From Globisporangium splendens (Eukaryota > Oomycota > Peronosporomycetes > Pythiales > Pythiaceae), in assembly GCA_006386115.1 (NCBI GenBank), contig VFIW01000040.1, positions 62,001 through 126,000 of the forward strand: DNA of 64,000 nt, in the 5' to 3' direction. Below, one piece after another: positions 23,870 through 34,225 of this stretch. Below the pieces are notes generated by a model that did no database searches, was not told the origin of the DNA, and worked only from the letters and a program-made list of their open reading frames with translations. The position numbers and the translations under genes were made by a program. The number at the start of each line of letters is the position of its first letter. Within the stretch, counting starts at the first letter, position 1.

Positions 23870-24290
23870 TAGACAGCGTAGAGGATTTGATGAGTCGATC
23901 ATCATGAGGAAGGACTTGGTCAAAATGAAGGTCGCCCGCCATTAGAACTGTGATGTTGCGCAGCGATTACAGTCCATAGATAAGCAGCATTTTCAAAAAC
24001 TGTGACCTTTTCTTCTTTCCCGTGAGCGCAATGGTGTGCGTGTGGTTGTATTCCCAAATCAGAATGAGGCGCCGAACTGTGAGAGTGTGAGTCTGCAGTG
24101 TATCCTGACAGACTCCACACTCGACCTGTGTCCAACAAAAGCATTGCCACAAAGGGTGTTACTGTAAGCAATTGATGCTAAAGAAGAATCAGGTGATAAT
24201 TGAGCTGGTCTCTCAGCAGTGTGGTAGGTGACACTGTATGCATTTTTTTCACAGAAATCGTGGGAATGCATGTCCGTCTTTTTGTCAGGA
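23870..24290 (+). repeat. Repeat block X, copy 1
   Basis: Collinear with 27131-27540 about 3.26 kb downstream. Shared words include CATCATGAGGAAGGA, TAGAACTGTGA, TTCCCGTGAGCGC and CACAGAAATCGTGG. With the blocks upstream of LPMO-2 and -3 it shows a tandem unit of about 3.3-3.5 kb. Confidence 0.65.
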
Positions 24291-24326
24291 TTCCTGGTTC
24301 ACAGTCGAAATTGACACTCACACCCA

Positions 24327-25751
24327 AATTTCATAATTGTGCTGATGGGATTCTCAAATGTTGGCTGTTCGGTGGGACCAAGATCCTCGTCTCCTGATAT
24401 TGTAGCCAGCGCAATGTCGAAGAACAAAGATCGGGCGATGGCATTACTTGAAGTATTACTCGGCATCATCTCACATCACTGCGTAGCTAGCCCAGACTGT
24501 GCTCTCCTGGTTACATCATTGGTTTGCTGTTGTCTGAGCGTCTGGGGCTCAGCGTTTTGATCAGTACTGTATGATAGAGTTGCTCGATCGTGAGGCTCGT
24601 TCTAATGACTCTTCCCATGCTACTCACCACAGCAAGTTGGACGAGTTGGCGACTAACAGCGACAGGAGTTTGCCCAGCCTTGTGATTTTGAGGCACGCTT
24701 GCGACTGTAACAGCAGTAGGGTAGGAACACGTTTCGTGGTAACCTCACGAATCATAACTAAGCTGCCCAGGCTTTTCGTGTAATGCAGGATCATGCATGG
24801 GGACATCTGTCGTGCGAGTCTTCTACTGTCGCCAGTAGGAACTCCAAGCAGTGCAGAAGGCTCGGAAATGCTGCCAGCGCTGCGAAAGGTTGCCTGACGA
24901 TGAAGTCAACCGTGCCAACGTAGTCTCGTAACAATTCCGATGGCTTTGGTTCACAGAACCATTTTGCAAACATCATTCCGTAGAAGCCATACCAATGTGC
25001 GTTCCTCGACACCAGTCACGTTCTGCAGCACTTTATAGACTGCAACCAGATGACTTTGCGGCATCACACACAAAGATTGATACCTGCCATTCCGCACGAA
25101 ATAGAAGGCGAGAAGTACAGCGAGTTGAGAACTGCATGACGATCTCACTGTCAGTGCTTGTTGGGAGCTGCCAGATGACTTCGTGGCAGTATCAAAACGC
25201 AAATCTACTCCCTCTCCACGTATTCAACTGTACATCATCATACCCTTGTATGATTTATAATTATATCCAATCACGAATGACTGCATCCCGATTTCAGAAC
25301 TTTTAGTACTTATCTTCTTGTGAAACATTATACGTAATGCATAACACAAATGTGCTGACGACATAGAGAGTGGTTTGTCAGTGATTGCCAACACAATGTC
25401 TGTGATGTAAAGGCGATCCACAAAAAAGAAAGGATGGCCGTCGTCATCTACTGTCAACTATCGTCGTTTCGTTGCCTCGCACGATCAGACAGTTCACGAG
25501 TGCCACTGCACCCGACCATCTGGTCCAGTGGTTTGTTCCCGCGCGACATCCTGTGGATGACTCGTACCGTATTGTAGGACCCATTCACACGTACCACTGC
25601 CATGCCACACATGTTGGAGACTTCGGTGTAAACGCCTCGGACAAAGAGGTCCAAGAGGCGAGCAGCTCGGTTCAGACATCAGTCTTCAGTCATTCTCCAA
25701 TTCACCAGGCCACACCGAAGCGAAGACAACAACCACTAAGCTTCTACCAAT
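24327..25751 (+). repeat. Segmental duplication, upstream block of LPMO-3
   Basis: Partner of 20847-22344. Divergence is clear in the distal part, while the last 60 bases before the ATG are the same as in LPMO-2. That gradient suggests later gene conversion of gene plus leader. Confidence 0.7.
25688..25707 (+). promoter_or_regulatory. Inr/FPR-like core promoter of LPMO-3
   Basis: Same motif and spacing as LPMO-2. Confidence 0.7.
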
Positions 25752-26720
25752 ATGATCGCGCCAACAAAGACCATCCAACTCGCGTGCGTCGCAGCCATGC
25801 TCGCGGTCGCCAACGTCGAAGGTCACGGCTACCTGGCGGTGCCCAAGTCGACGAATGCCATCAACGGCGACCCGACCCAGTTCGCCGCGACCATCGATGG
25901 TCCATCGACGCTCAAGGCTGTGAATGGTCAGTCGTTCACGACCGACCCAGCGTCCAACGCCAAGGCGTTCGCGGCCGCGTTCAAGGCGCAGTCCACGTAC
26001 AAGTCGGTGCGCGCGTTGGTGGACGCCAAGGGTGTGTTCCAGCCTGGCATGAACAAGGAGTGCGGTGTGACCAGTCCTAACGGTGCCAAGCAGCCGCTGC
26101 CAGCGCAGTACGTCGAGTGGGCCCACTCGAGCTCGGAAGGCTTCACGCCATCGCACACTGGTCCGTGTGAAGTGTGGTGCGACAACGAGTTGGCGTTCAG
26201 CAACGACAACTGTGCCACGAACTTCCCAACGGCGCCAGCCAAGCTTCCATACAACCGCTCCAAGTGTGTGGGCAAGAGCATGCTGAAGTTCTACTGGTTG
26301 GCTCTGCACTCGTCGACTTGGCAAGCGTACATTGCTTGTGCTCCATTGTCTGGCGGTTCGTCGGGTGGTTCGACCTCGCCAACGGTGGCTCCAACCACGA
26401 AGCCTGCCACTACTGGCAAGCCAACGACGAAGCCAAGCACCAAACCAACTACGAAGCCAAGCACCAAGCCAACAGCTAAGCCGACCAAGAAGCCTGGAAA
26501 CCAAGGTGAAGTTGGAAATGACGCCGATGACGAGGACTGCGATGAGCTCGAGATGCCTGACACCCCTGCGCCAGCGACGACGAAGCCGTCGAAGACGAAG
26601 ACTCCAAAGCCCACCAAGACCCCAAAGCCGAAGAAGACCAAGACGCCAAAGAAGACCAAGACGGCAAAGCCAGCGTCGGGCAACCGCAGCCTTGACTTTG
26701 ACACGCTTGACGAGAACTAA
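25752..26720 (+). CDS. LPMO-3: AA17-type lytic polysaccharide monooxygenase with longer tail
   Basis: 322 residues. The first ~217 residues are the same as LPMO-2 (signal peptide 1-24, His25, His135, Tyr193). The tail differs: a KPTTKPSTKPTTKPST-type tract, then one acidic unit DDEDCDELEMPDTPAPA, then KTKTPKPTKTPKPKK and the end NRSLDFDTLDEN. The acidic unit is also found in three copies in LPMO-12 and in a related form in LPMO-17. Identity in the enzyme with change only in the tail shows that the tail evolves by repeat gain and loss while the catalytic part is held constant or homogenised. Confidence 0.92.
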   Translation: MIAPTKTIQLACVAAMLAVANVEGHGYLAVPKSTNAINGDPTQFAATIDGPSTLKAVNGQSFTTDPASNAKAFAAAFKAQSTYKSVRALVDAKGVFQPGMNKECGVTSPNGAKQPLPAQYVEWAHSSSEGFTPSHTGPCEVWCDNELAFSNDNCATNFPTAPAKLPYNRSKCVGKSMLKFYWLALHSSTWQAYIACAPLSGGSSGGSTSPTVAPTTKPATTGKPTTKPSTKPTTKPSTKPTAKPTKKPGNQGEVGNDADDEDCDELEMPDTPAPATTKPSKTKTPKPTKTPKPKKTKTPKKTKTAKPASGNRSLDFDTLDEN

Positions 26721-27130
26721 GCGGTAATGCGCAGTTAAGTCTGTTATTTTCTTCTACCCTTTAAAGAAAGACACTAGTTGTAAGTTTTGCGAATATCCAT
26801 ATATCCTGTTGAGTTTGAAGCATTGGTTGTGCTGTCCATTTCATAGCGCAAGTATTATTGGATCCAAATGATGCAGCCTTTTCAATTGACAGACCCCCTG
26901 GTGTGTTCTTATCATAACCGATCATGGAAGACATAGCTACACGAATCTCTCACTAGCATCAACTTCCCATAAGTGACGACAATGCCATCATTTACTTGCA
27001 TCTATGCTCTGAGGAGCTAAACTGAGACGATGCATCGCAAAAATGCATCCGAACCTGCACGTCATGACTCGAATTCGGGATGTCATTTGAACCTGTTGTG
27101 GTGAACATAGCTTCGGCATTATGGACCCAC
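26721..27130. other. Intergenic downstream of LPMO-3
   Basis: No gene seen. Confidence 0.5.
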
Positions 27131-27540
27131 ACGACAGCGTGAAGAATTTGATGAGAACATTGGGGGATGAGCAGGGCGACCATCATGAGGAAGGATTTGA
27201 TCAAATCCAAGGTCGCCAGTTGACCTCCCCATAGAACTGTGAGATCGCGCAGCAATCTCCGTCCATAGTTTTGCAGCATTTGCAAAGCCCGCGGTCGTTC
27301 CCTGCTTCCCGTGAGCGCGTGTGGTTGTAATGTTTGAATCAGAATGAGACTGTGCGAGTGTGCGTCTACACTGGACCTGCGCTCTTCTCTTGTTCAGTGA
27401 ACAGAAACATTGACAAAAGGGTTTTAAAATAGCAATTGATGCCAAAGAGGAACTATTTGACAATATGAGAATCGAGTCAATTCTGGGGTGTGGGACACTG
27501 ATACGCATTTCTTTCCACAGAAATCGTGGCAGTGTCCTAT
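27131..27540 (+). repeat. Repeat block X, copy 2
   Basis: Partner of 23870-24290; marks the start of a third, gene-less or replaced tandem unit upstream of LPMO-4. Confidence 0.6.
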
Positions 27541-28150
27541 TGTCAGTGTCGACCAAGAGCAGTAAAGTGCGAGTAGGAACCCTCGCATCCTCGAGAATCA
27601 TGGATTAACTCTGCTGCATACGCCGATTTGTCATCATCCTCAGTTACTCAGCCTCTCGGATGATTACGAGTTGATCGCACCCTGTCTAGTCCCAACACCC
27701 CTATTTCGAATTAATTAGCAGTTTATAGACCCATTCTCGGCGAAAGCCACCATTTTGGGTATCTATCAACTGATCGAAAACTGACTCGATCTCTGCCAGC
27801 TGCTTTTGAAAACAACTACCTTTTTCTTTCGAATGCAAGGCAGTATACAAAAATAAAGTTGTCGACTTCAGATTCTTTTTTTGATCGCCTCTCATAAACA
27901 GTATTCGTCACATTGTTTGGAATGAACAATTCTGTTGACCTTCCTCATAATATTGAAGATATTGATTGCTGCATGTTATTCTGTACAATATCGATAATAA
28001 AAAGGTTTCTGCACTCTTCAACCCCACCACGACCTGGCCCTGTCAAGGTCTCTGCAACTTGACGCGCATCAGTGGCCCGCTGCCCGGCTCTGGACTGTAT
28101 ACGTACGCTCACCTTCTCGTCCACGAGCTCACATCGCAGACGAGAGCCTG
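27541..28150. other. Intergenic upstream of LPMO-4
   Basis: AT-rich; no gene seen. A weak Inr-like sequence (GCATTCCGCTTTCTCC, about 28154-28169) lies some 40-50 bases before the LPMO-4 start. Confidence 0.45.
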
Positions 28151-28207
28151 ACTGCATTCCGCTTTCTCCGCCGCCCGACTCGAGTCGCTACGTAAAGCAA
28201 AGCAAGC

Positions 28208-29209
28208 ATGAAGGTCGCTGCGATCGTCGCCGGCATCGCCGTTCTAGCCGCTACGGCAGATGCGCACAGCAAGATGGCGCTGCCAAAGCCAACCTGGAAC
28301 CCTGTGTGGGGGACCAACTCGCCGTCGGGCACCATTGACGGCCCCAAGGCGCTGGCCGTGCCAGCGGGCATGTCGTTCGGCACGGACCCGACTTCCAACA
28401 CCAAGGCGTTCACGACCGCGTTCAAGGCGCAGACCAAGTACAAGTCTCTCAAGGATTTGGTGTTCGCCACGCAAACCGTGGAATCCGGCGCCACCAAGGA
28501 ATGCGGCTTCTCGCTCGTCAACGGCACGCCGCAACCACTTCCGGATGTCGTCGAATGGGACGAGTTGACGCCTTCCCATGAAGGTCCGTGCGAAATCTGG
28601 TGCGACAACAAGTTGGCATTCAGCAACGAAAACTGCGCGAAAAACTTCCCAGGTGCTCCAGCTAAGCTCCCGTATGACAAGTCCAAATGCACGGGTGCGA
28701 AGATGCTGACGTCGATCTGGTTGGCACTCCACACGCCTACCTGGCAAGTGTACACCAACTGTGCTCCTCTCTCTGGCGCCTCCTCATCGGGAGATGCCTC
28801 ATCCAGCGGCGGTGATTCCACCCCGAAGCCAACCACTTCCCCGGTTACCGAAGCATCACAATCGGGTGCTAATGACGAGTACGCGACTCCTGTTCCAGCC
28901 TCGACCAAGAAGTGCAAGGCCAAGACCCGCAAGTTGACTGTCCGCAAGAAGATCGATGACAAGATCCGCAAGAAGATCGACGACAAGACGAAGCGCAACC
29001 TGACTGTCCGCAAGAAGATCGATGACAAGACGAAGCGCAACCTGACTGTCCGCAAGAAGATCGATGACAAGACAAAGCGCAACCTGACTGTCCGCAAGAA
29101 GATCGACGACAAGATCCGCAAGAAGATCGATGACAAGACGCACCGCAACCTGACTGTTCGCAAGAAACTTGACGACAAAATCCGCAAGAAGGAAGACCCA
29201 CACGTTTAA
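28208..29209 (+). CDS. LPMO-4: AA17-type LPMO with basic repeat tail
   Basis: 333 residues. Signal peptide 1-19 (ATADA|HSKM), mature His20, HEGPCE His124, WQVY Tyr182. It belongs to the HSKM sub-type (with LPMO-5, -7 and -13), which starts HSKM[AS]LPKPTW and lacks the WxH[SG]S block before the HxGPCE motif. After a Ser/Thr linker (NDEYATPVPA) comes the KKCKAKTRK box, usually terminal in this cluster. Here it is followed by about 85 residues of Lys/Arg/Asp repeats (LTVRKKIDDKTKRN type) and the end RKKEDPHV. The tail would be strongly charged and probably helical. Confidence 0.9.
   Translation: MKVAAIVAGIAVLAATADAHSKMALPKPTWNPVWGTNSPSGTIDGPKALAVPAGMSFGTDPTSNTKAFTTAFKAQTKYKSLKDLVFATQTVESGATKECGFSLVNGTPQPLPDVVEWDELTPSHEGPCEIWCDNKLAFSNENCAKNFPGAPAKLPYDKSKCTGAKMLTSIWLALHTPTWQVYTNCAPLSGASSSGDASSSGGDSTPKPTTSPVTEASQSGANDEYATPVPASTKKCKAKTRKLTVRKKIDDKIRKKIDDKTKRNLTVRKKIDDKTKRNLTVRKKIDDKTKRNLTVRKKIDDKIRKKIDDKTHRNLTVRKKLDDKIRKKEDPHV
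28934..29191 (+). repeat. In-frame 42-bp minisatellite in LPMO-4 tail
   Basis: Tandem 14-residue units LTVRKKIDDKTKRN, some with an inserted IRKKIDDK half-unit. DNA copies differ by few bases, so the expansion is recent. Confidence 0.9.
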
Positions 29210-30136
29210 GCTTGTCGTTTCTTTTCCCTAATCATGAAGGAAACTGGCAATGGTAGCCTAGATGCACACAGCGAGCAATTGTGATAGTTCCTCGTCACAC
29301 GATGAAGGCGCTTTGCATGGACCTTAATGTGTCAGTAAACATTGCCAACCTTTATATGCTCAAATTACCGATTTCTGTTGAAGTTTTGCGTCAAAACCGC
29401 AGCAGACATGCGTCAATGATGCATGGTGCCGGCCACCGCGCCGACGGTCTTCTCGAAAGTGCTAATTTGAGTCTACGACATCAGGACGTGTCTGTAAATG
29501 GGGAATAACCAACATGTCTGACTCGACAGAGCGCTCGTGTTTTTGTTGCACTTTTCCAAAGGATCCGAAATGAGCTGCTCCCTTTTGATCACGTGCCTTT
29601 CGCGGTGGCGTCTGTTGTGATCGGTAAAGGGACACTTGAGCTCATTTCTCTATCAAAACTCGTGATGTGTGACTTGGTTTCGCGCTTCGAGTTGGTGAAG
29701 ATCTCGACGGATCCTATCCGGTTCGGTCTGTTCTCAGCATGACCAGTGCATAAAACCCTAAAAGAACACACACAAATCCTAAAAGCTAAAAATATGAGCA
29801 ATAAAATAGTAGATACCGGTACTTTGACTCGTCTTTGAGGTGTTAAACCCTATGCCAGATCTGATGTCACTATTCTAACACTTTATTTTAGTGAGTGACG
29901 TGACAACCATTTCGCCAGCTGGTTCTGCTGAACTTTCGAAACGTTCATGTGCGATCATCGAAAAGACATTATTGAAGGACTCCTGGAGGAACAGAGGAAA
30001 ACAAATGATCTCAACGCGACGCCATTGGTGAGGGACTCGCCCGAGAGAGCGTTGAGAGAGGGAGAGAGAAGGATAGTCAGTGCACGCTATTATTATTAGT
30101 CGGCTTCCTAGTCCGCCTGCGCCATTGACGAGCGAC
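29210..30136. other. Intergenic between LPMO-4 and LPMO-5
   Basis: No gene supported. Confidence 0.5.
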
Positions 30137-30154
30137 CTCATTCTCCAATTTGCC
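30137..30154 (+). promoter_or_regulatory. Inr/FPR-like core promoter of LPMO-5
   Basis: CTCATTCTCCAATTTGCC, an almost perfect match to the oomycete consensus, about 50 bases before the chosen ATG. It supports the start at 30200 over the upstream Met at 30080. Confidence 0.75.
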
Positions 30155-30199
30155 TCCAAGCATCCGAGTCGTTGCCTAAACCCCACTCCAAGAATCAAG

Positions 30200-31066
30200 A
30201 TGCTGACCTCTGCCAAGACCCTTGCGCTTGCCACGGCGCTCATGGCCGCGACTGCCGATGCCCACAGTAAGATGGCGCTGCCAAAGCCGACGTGGAACCC
30301 TGCTTGGGGCACCAACTCGCCTTCGGGCACGATTGACGGTCCCTCGGTGTTGACTCCACCTTCGGGCATGTCGTTCTCGACCGACCCTGCGTCCAACACC
30401 AAGGCGTACACGGCGGCGTTCAAGGCGCAGACCAAGTATACTTCCATGAAGCAGTTGGTGGATGCGACCCAGAAGCTTGAAAGTGGTGCCTCGAAGGAAT
30501 GCGGTTTCTCGCTTGTTAACGGTGCCGCGCAGCCACTCCCAGACCAAGTCGAATGGGACCAATTGCCATCGTCCCACGAAGGTCCATGCGAAGTCTGGTG
30601 TGACGACAAGCTTGCGTTCAGTAACGAGAACTGCGCGATCAACTACCCGGACAGCCCTGCCAAGCTCCCATACGACAAGTCGAAGTGCACTGGTGCGAAG
30701 ATGCTGACCTCCGTGTGGTTGGCGCTCCACGTGCCAACGTGGCAAGTGTACTACAACTGTGCGCCTCTCTCTGGTGCGTCGAGTTCGGGATCGAGCGCTT
30801 CGTCCGCGTCTACTGCAACCACCACTGCTCCAGCTGCTTCTGCTGCCGATGACGAATACGCGTCCACTGCGGCTTCTGCTGGTGCTGACGAGTCCACTTC
30901 GTCTGCTACCGCTGATGAATACGCATCCACTGCGGCTTCTGCTGCGGATGAAACCTCGGCGCCAGCGGCGTCCTCGGCTGGTAGCGCGACTGCGGACGAG
31001 ACCCCAGCACCAGCGGCGACCACGTCCAAGTGCAAGGCTAAGACCACCCGCCGCCGCCGCGACTAA
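30200..31066 (+). CDS. LPMO-5: AA17-type LPMO, HSKM sub-type
   Basis: 288 residues. Signal peptide 1-21 (ATADA|HSKM), His22, HEGPCE His126, WQVYYNC Tyr184. The tail (191-288) is Ser/Ala/Thr-rich with three DEYAST-type acidic units and ends TSKCKAKTTRRRRD. Closest in the window to LPMO-4 and LPMO-13 by the N-terminal HSKMALPKPTW block and the PSGTIDGP segment. Expected to be secreted and to oxidise pectic polymers, from the family. The frame is intact. Confidence 0.9.
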   Translation: MLTSAKTLALATALMAATADAHSKMALPKPTWNPAWGTNSPSGTIDGPSVLTPPSGMSFSTDPASNTKAYTAAFKAQTKYTSMKQLVDATQKLESGASKECGFSLVNGAAQPLPDQVEWDQLPSSHEGPCEVWCDDKLAFSNENCAINYPDSPAKLPYDKSKCTGAKMLTSVWLALHVPTWQVYYNCAPLSGASSSGSSASSASTATTTAPAASAADDEYASTAASAGADESTSSATADEYASTAASAADETSAPAASSAGSATADETPAPAATTSKCKAKTTRRRRD

Positions 31067-31577
31067 ATATGTAGCGTTACCGTCGATTCTGCATATCTCT
31101 AAACGATTTGGAGGAATCCACTTAATGTTGTGTATATATCCTTTTTGAAACAAATACAGTTACTTCTATGTGCAGAGCTGAAAGCTCCATTTTGCATGCT
31201 CATATATTTCCTGGTCGTATTTTGCCTTTGTAAGCGCCACCACGGCACTGAAGCTTGCAAATGGCAGCCACGGGCCTTGCCGCCGCCAATATCTCGGCAT
31301 TTCAGTGGCAAAGATTCGTGAAAGAGCAAATGGAGCACAGCGACATTTTCTATAGACTGACTATCCCTTTAAGAATGTTGACTGCTGTACTTGCAGACAG
31401 GCAAATGTAGCCATCTGAGACCTTGTGTGGCTTTTCTGACATTAGACGAATCGATCCTAGACAAAATTGAAAAGCAAAATAGCTTGGGCATTCGTTTATA
31501 TATTACGCTATGTTTTTAACTGGAGGTGACAAAGAAAAGAAGCATAATGAAGCGCTCAGATCCATTGTGTTGTTGTT
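31067..31577. other. Intergenic between convergent LPMO-5 and LPMO-6
   Basis: Tail-to-tail spacer holding both 3' flanks; no gene seen. Confidence 0.55.
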
Positions 31578-32399
31578 CTAGTTGAGATCATCAAAGTCAA
31601 GGCTGCGGTTGCCCGACGCTGGCTTTGCCGTCTTGGTCTTCTTCGGCTTTGGAGTCTTGGTGGGCTTTGGCGTCTTCGTCTTCGACGCTGGAGCCTTCGT
31701 CGTTGGCTTTGGAGCAGCTCCAGCAGCGGGCTTGGTGGTCGCTGCTGGCTTCGTGGTTGGAGCCACCGTTGGCGAGGTCGAACCACCCGACGAACCGCCA
31801 GACAATGGAGCACAAGCAATGTACGCTTGCCAAGTCGACGAGTGCAGAGCCAACCAGTAGAACTTCAGCATGCTCTTGCCCACACACTTGGAGCGGTTGT
31901 ATGGAAGCTTGGCTGGCGCCGTTGGGAAGTTCGTGGCACAGTTGTCGTTGCTGAACGCCAACTCGTTGTCGCACCACACTTCACACGGACCAGTGTGCGA
32001 TGGCGTGAAGCCTTCCGAGCTCGAGTGGGCCCACTCGACGTACTGCGCTGGCAGCGGCTGCTTGGCACCGTTAGGACTGGTCACACCGCACTCCTTGTTC
32101 ATGCCAGGCTGGAACACACCCTTGGCGTCCACCAACGCGCGCACCGACTTGTACGTGGACTGCGCCTTGAACGCGGCCGCGAACGCCTTGGCGTTGGACG
32201 CTGGGTCGGTCGTGAACGACTGACCATTCACAGCCTTGAGCGTCGATGGACCATCGATGGTCGCGGCGAACTGGGTCGGGTCGCCGTTGATGGCATTCGT
32301 CGACTTGGGCACCGCCAGGTAGCCGTGACCTTCGACGTTGGCGACCGCGAGCATGGCTGCGACGCACGCGAGTTGGATGGTCTTTGTTGGCGCGATCAT
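31578..32399 (-). CDS. LPMO-6: AA17-type LPMO, inverted near-identical copy of LPMO-2
   Basis: 273 residues, translation the same as LPMO-2 (His25, His135, Tyr193, same TKTPKP tail and NRSLDFDDLN end). In the DNA I noticed a synonymous change near the C-terminus and one substitution in the leader. Similarity starts abruptly at the CATTCTCC initiator and ends about 45 bases after the stop; the flanks are unrelated to those of LPMO-2 and -3. This is consistent with gene conversion, or with an mRNA-derived copy, since the gene lacks introns and the block begins at the presumed transcription start. Function as for LPMO-2. Confidence 0.92.
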   Translation of the reverse strand: MIAPTKTIQLACVAAMLAVANVEGHGYLAVPKSTNAINGDPTQFAATIDGPSTLKAVNGQSFTTDPASNAKAFAAAFKAQSTYKSVRALVDAKGVFQPGMNKECGVTSPNGAKQPLPAQYVEWAHSSSEGFTPSHTGPCEVWCDNELAFSNDNCATNFPTAPAKLPYNRSKCVGKSMLKFYWLALHSSTWQAYIACAPLSGGSSGGSTSPTVAPTTKPAATTKPAAGAAPKPTTKAPASKTKTPKPTKTPKPKKTKTAKPASGNRSLDFDDLN

Positions 32400-32444
32400 A
32401 TTGGTAGAAGCTTAGTGGTTGTTGTCTTCGCTTCGGTGTGGCCC

Positions 32445-32464
32445 GGTGAATTGGAGAATGAGTG
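32445..32464 (-). promoter_or_regulatory. Inr/FPR-like core promoter of LPMO-6
   Basis: On the - strand CACTCATTCTCCAATTCACC; this is also the edge of the similarity to LPMO-2. Confidence 0.7.
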
Positions 32465-32488
32465 CCTAACTGCTCAATGGAGCTGTCA

Positions 32489-32728
32489 CTAGCGCGTTGC
32501 GCAACGAGGCTGAGATGGGCCATTACTCTTCCTCACTATCCGTTTCATGCGATCGTACAGTGGTCCTGACACGCCAGCCGCTTCCCACGAAAATGCTTCT
32601 TCTTCAACTGTACACTCGATGATGCCACCTGCACCGTGATCGCTCGGTGCAAGAAACCGGTATGAAAACACATTTCGAGTCAGCACCGCCTCGAAGAAGT
32701 CTATCTGCATAATATTGCAATAGCTCAA
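32489..32728 (-). CDS. Unidentified short coding-like fragment upstream of LPMO-6
   Basis: 79 codons, with coding-like content such as DFFEAVLTRNVFSYRFLAP and GIIECTVEEEAFSWEAAG. No signal peptide, no recognised domain and no neighbouring exon found. It could be the end of a gene cut when the LPMO-6 copy arrived, or chance. Confidence 0.25.
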   Translation of the reverse strand: MSYCNIMQIDFFEAVLTRNVFSYRFLAPSDHGAGGIIECTVEEEAFSWEAAGVSGPLYDRMKRIVRKSNGPSQPRCATR

Positions 32729-33222
32729 CTCTGTTGCTTATGCACAGATATCATAGGCTGCCTGTGCTTTCTTTTATATGGAAGTTACCTAGCAATGCTC
32801 AGGGCTGAAGTGGTGGCGAGCAGGTGATTCTCGTTCGAAGTTCAATGGTCCTGCACACATGCATAGGTTTGGAAAGCTAGGCTAATAATGTCAGGTATTG
32901 TCAGGTGCTCCTCGTGCGAAAATTGCAGATCGATGGTCCTGTCCATATGCATATACGGCACCAGTAGATTTATCAGAAGATCCGTCAACAAAACAGAATC
33001 GCATGTCATTCGAATTGCCACATGAAGCCCCATCGAAAAAAGCGTTCATAAACAAATAGCTTTCAAGAGTAAGTTATTTGCACCAGGAGACTCACATTGC
33101 AAGTCCCCGTGATCGGAACAATTATCCGGATAGATGGGTTGAAAAAAAGCAATTATGGCCATATATGATTCCAGTACTCACCAAGAAAAAACTCAGAAGA
33201 ACAACTGGAGCAAAACGCAGCC
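32729..33222. other. Intergenic, no feature seen
   Basis: AT-rich sequence with short ORFs only. Confidence 0.5.
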
Positions 33223-33733
33223 ATGCGAAGGTGGCAAGCAGACACGTCCGCACCAGACGACGAAGCGATTTTTCTCGTGCGCGAAGGCTGCCCGGCATCG
33301 ACGTTCCGCGACGGTCCAGCGCTGGGGCGGGACATCGTCGCGCTCACGCAAGAGGAGCAGGTGGCCGCACGGACCCCGCAGGTCTCGCTCGGCGAGATCC
33401 TGTGCACGGTCTCGGTGCTCGAGAAGCACTGCAATTGCCCTGTGGATGTTGTCAACTGAAGTCCATCGTGCAGTATTTCGGATGCAAATTCTACGAAAGC
33501 TACACGGAAGGATCGACTTACCTGGGTGGGAATGTCGACTCGATTTTCTGACACGAGAAAATGGCGATCCCGTTGTTACAGAAAGCGGGCATCCCATTTT
33601 ACATTCCGTATCTGTTTTGACTCGCGTTCGAGATGTCGCGGCAGTTTGACAAGCTGCACATGCCGTCGGCGACCGATGGAAAGAGATCGCGGCCGAAAAA
33701 GTACGCGCTGAGGTGTGTAGCTTTTGTGTAGGC
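33223..33733 (+). pseudogene. Degenerate gene relic, unidentified
   Basis: A GC-rich coding-like stretch opens at ATG 33223 (DEAIFLVREGCPASTFRDGP, LGEILCTVSVLEKHCNCP) and stops at 33457-33459. Sequence with coding character goes on in another frame: LKSIVQYFGCKFYESYTEG, stop, MAIPLLQKAGIPFYIPYLF, stop, MSRQFDKLHMPSATDGKRS. One frameshift and two in-frame stops point to a decayed gene. The family is not recognised. Confidence 0.35.
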
Positions 33734-34225
33734 GTGGCTATCTGTGGATGGAATGTGCTCATGTTCATTCGTGTATGCATTCGTGCAGGTGACTTTGTTC
33801 ATGATCCCAATAGCGTGTCACATGTCCCGCGTGTGTTTTAGAGAAATGCACTCAAGCTGACGTTTAAAGTCGTTCGTCAGCAGGTGAAGATGTACGTCGT
33901 ATACGCGTGCGGCGCTTTTCTCGCTCATAATTCTTGACTCGCGATCAAGTGCCTCGACACAGGCGATGTGGCCCGACGGCGGACAGAAGGTATCTCTCCC
34001 AGTTTCTGTCTGGTGACGGCTCGTGCCAGCGAAGTCCTGGGTGGTGGCTCACTCGAGAATAGCGACGGCAGAGTTATCCTGCAGCAACTCGTGCTGGTGG
34101 TGCTGGTGCGTGTCATCTCTGAAAGCCTACTTGGATCTGCATTCGCCGTTGTACAGACGAATATCAACCGTACGGTGGTCGGCAAAACCTGACAGCGAAG
34201 GTGGTGTGCTAGTTATCGAGTCAGC

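Noticed and set aside
28934..29191. 42-bp repeats considered as a CRISPR-like array
   Set aside because: Units are contiguous, in frame and coding, without unique spacers; eukaryotic context.
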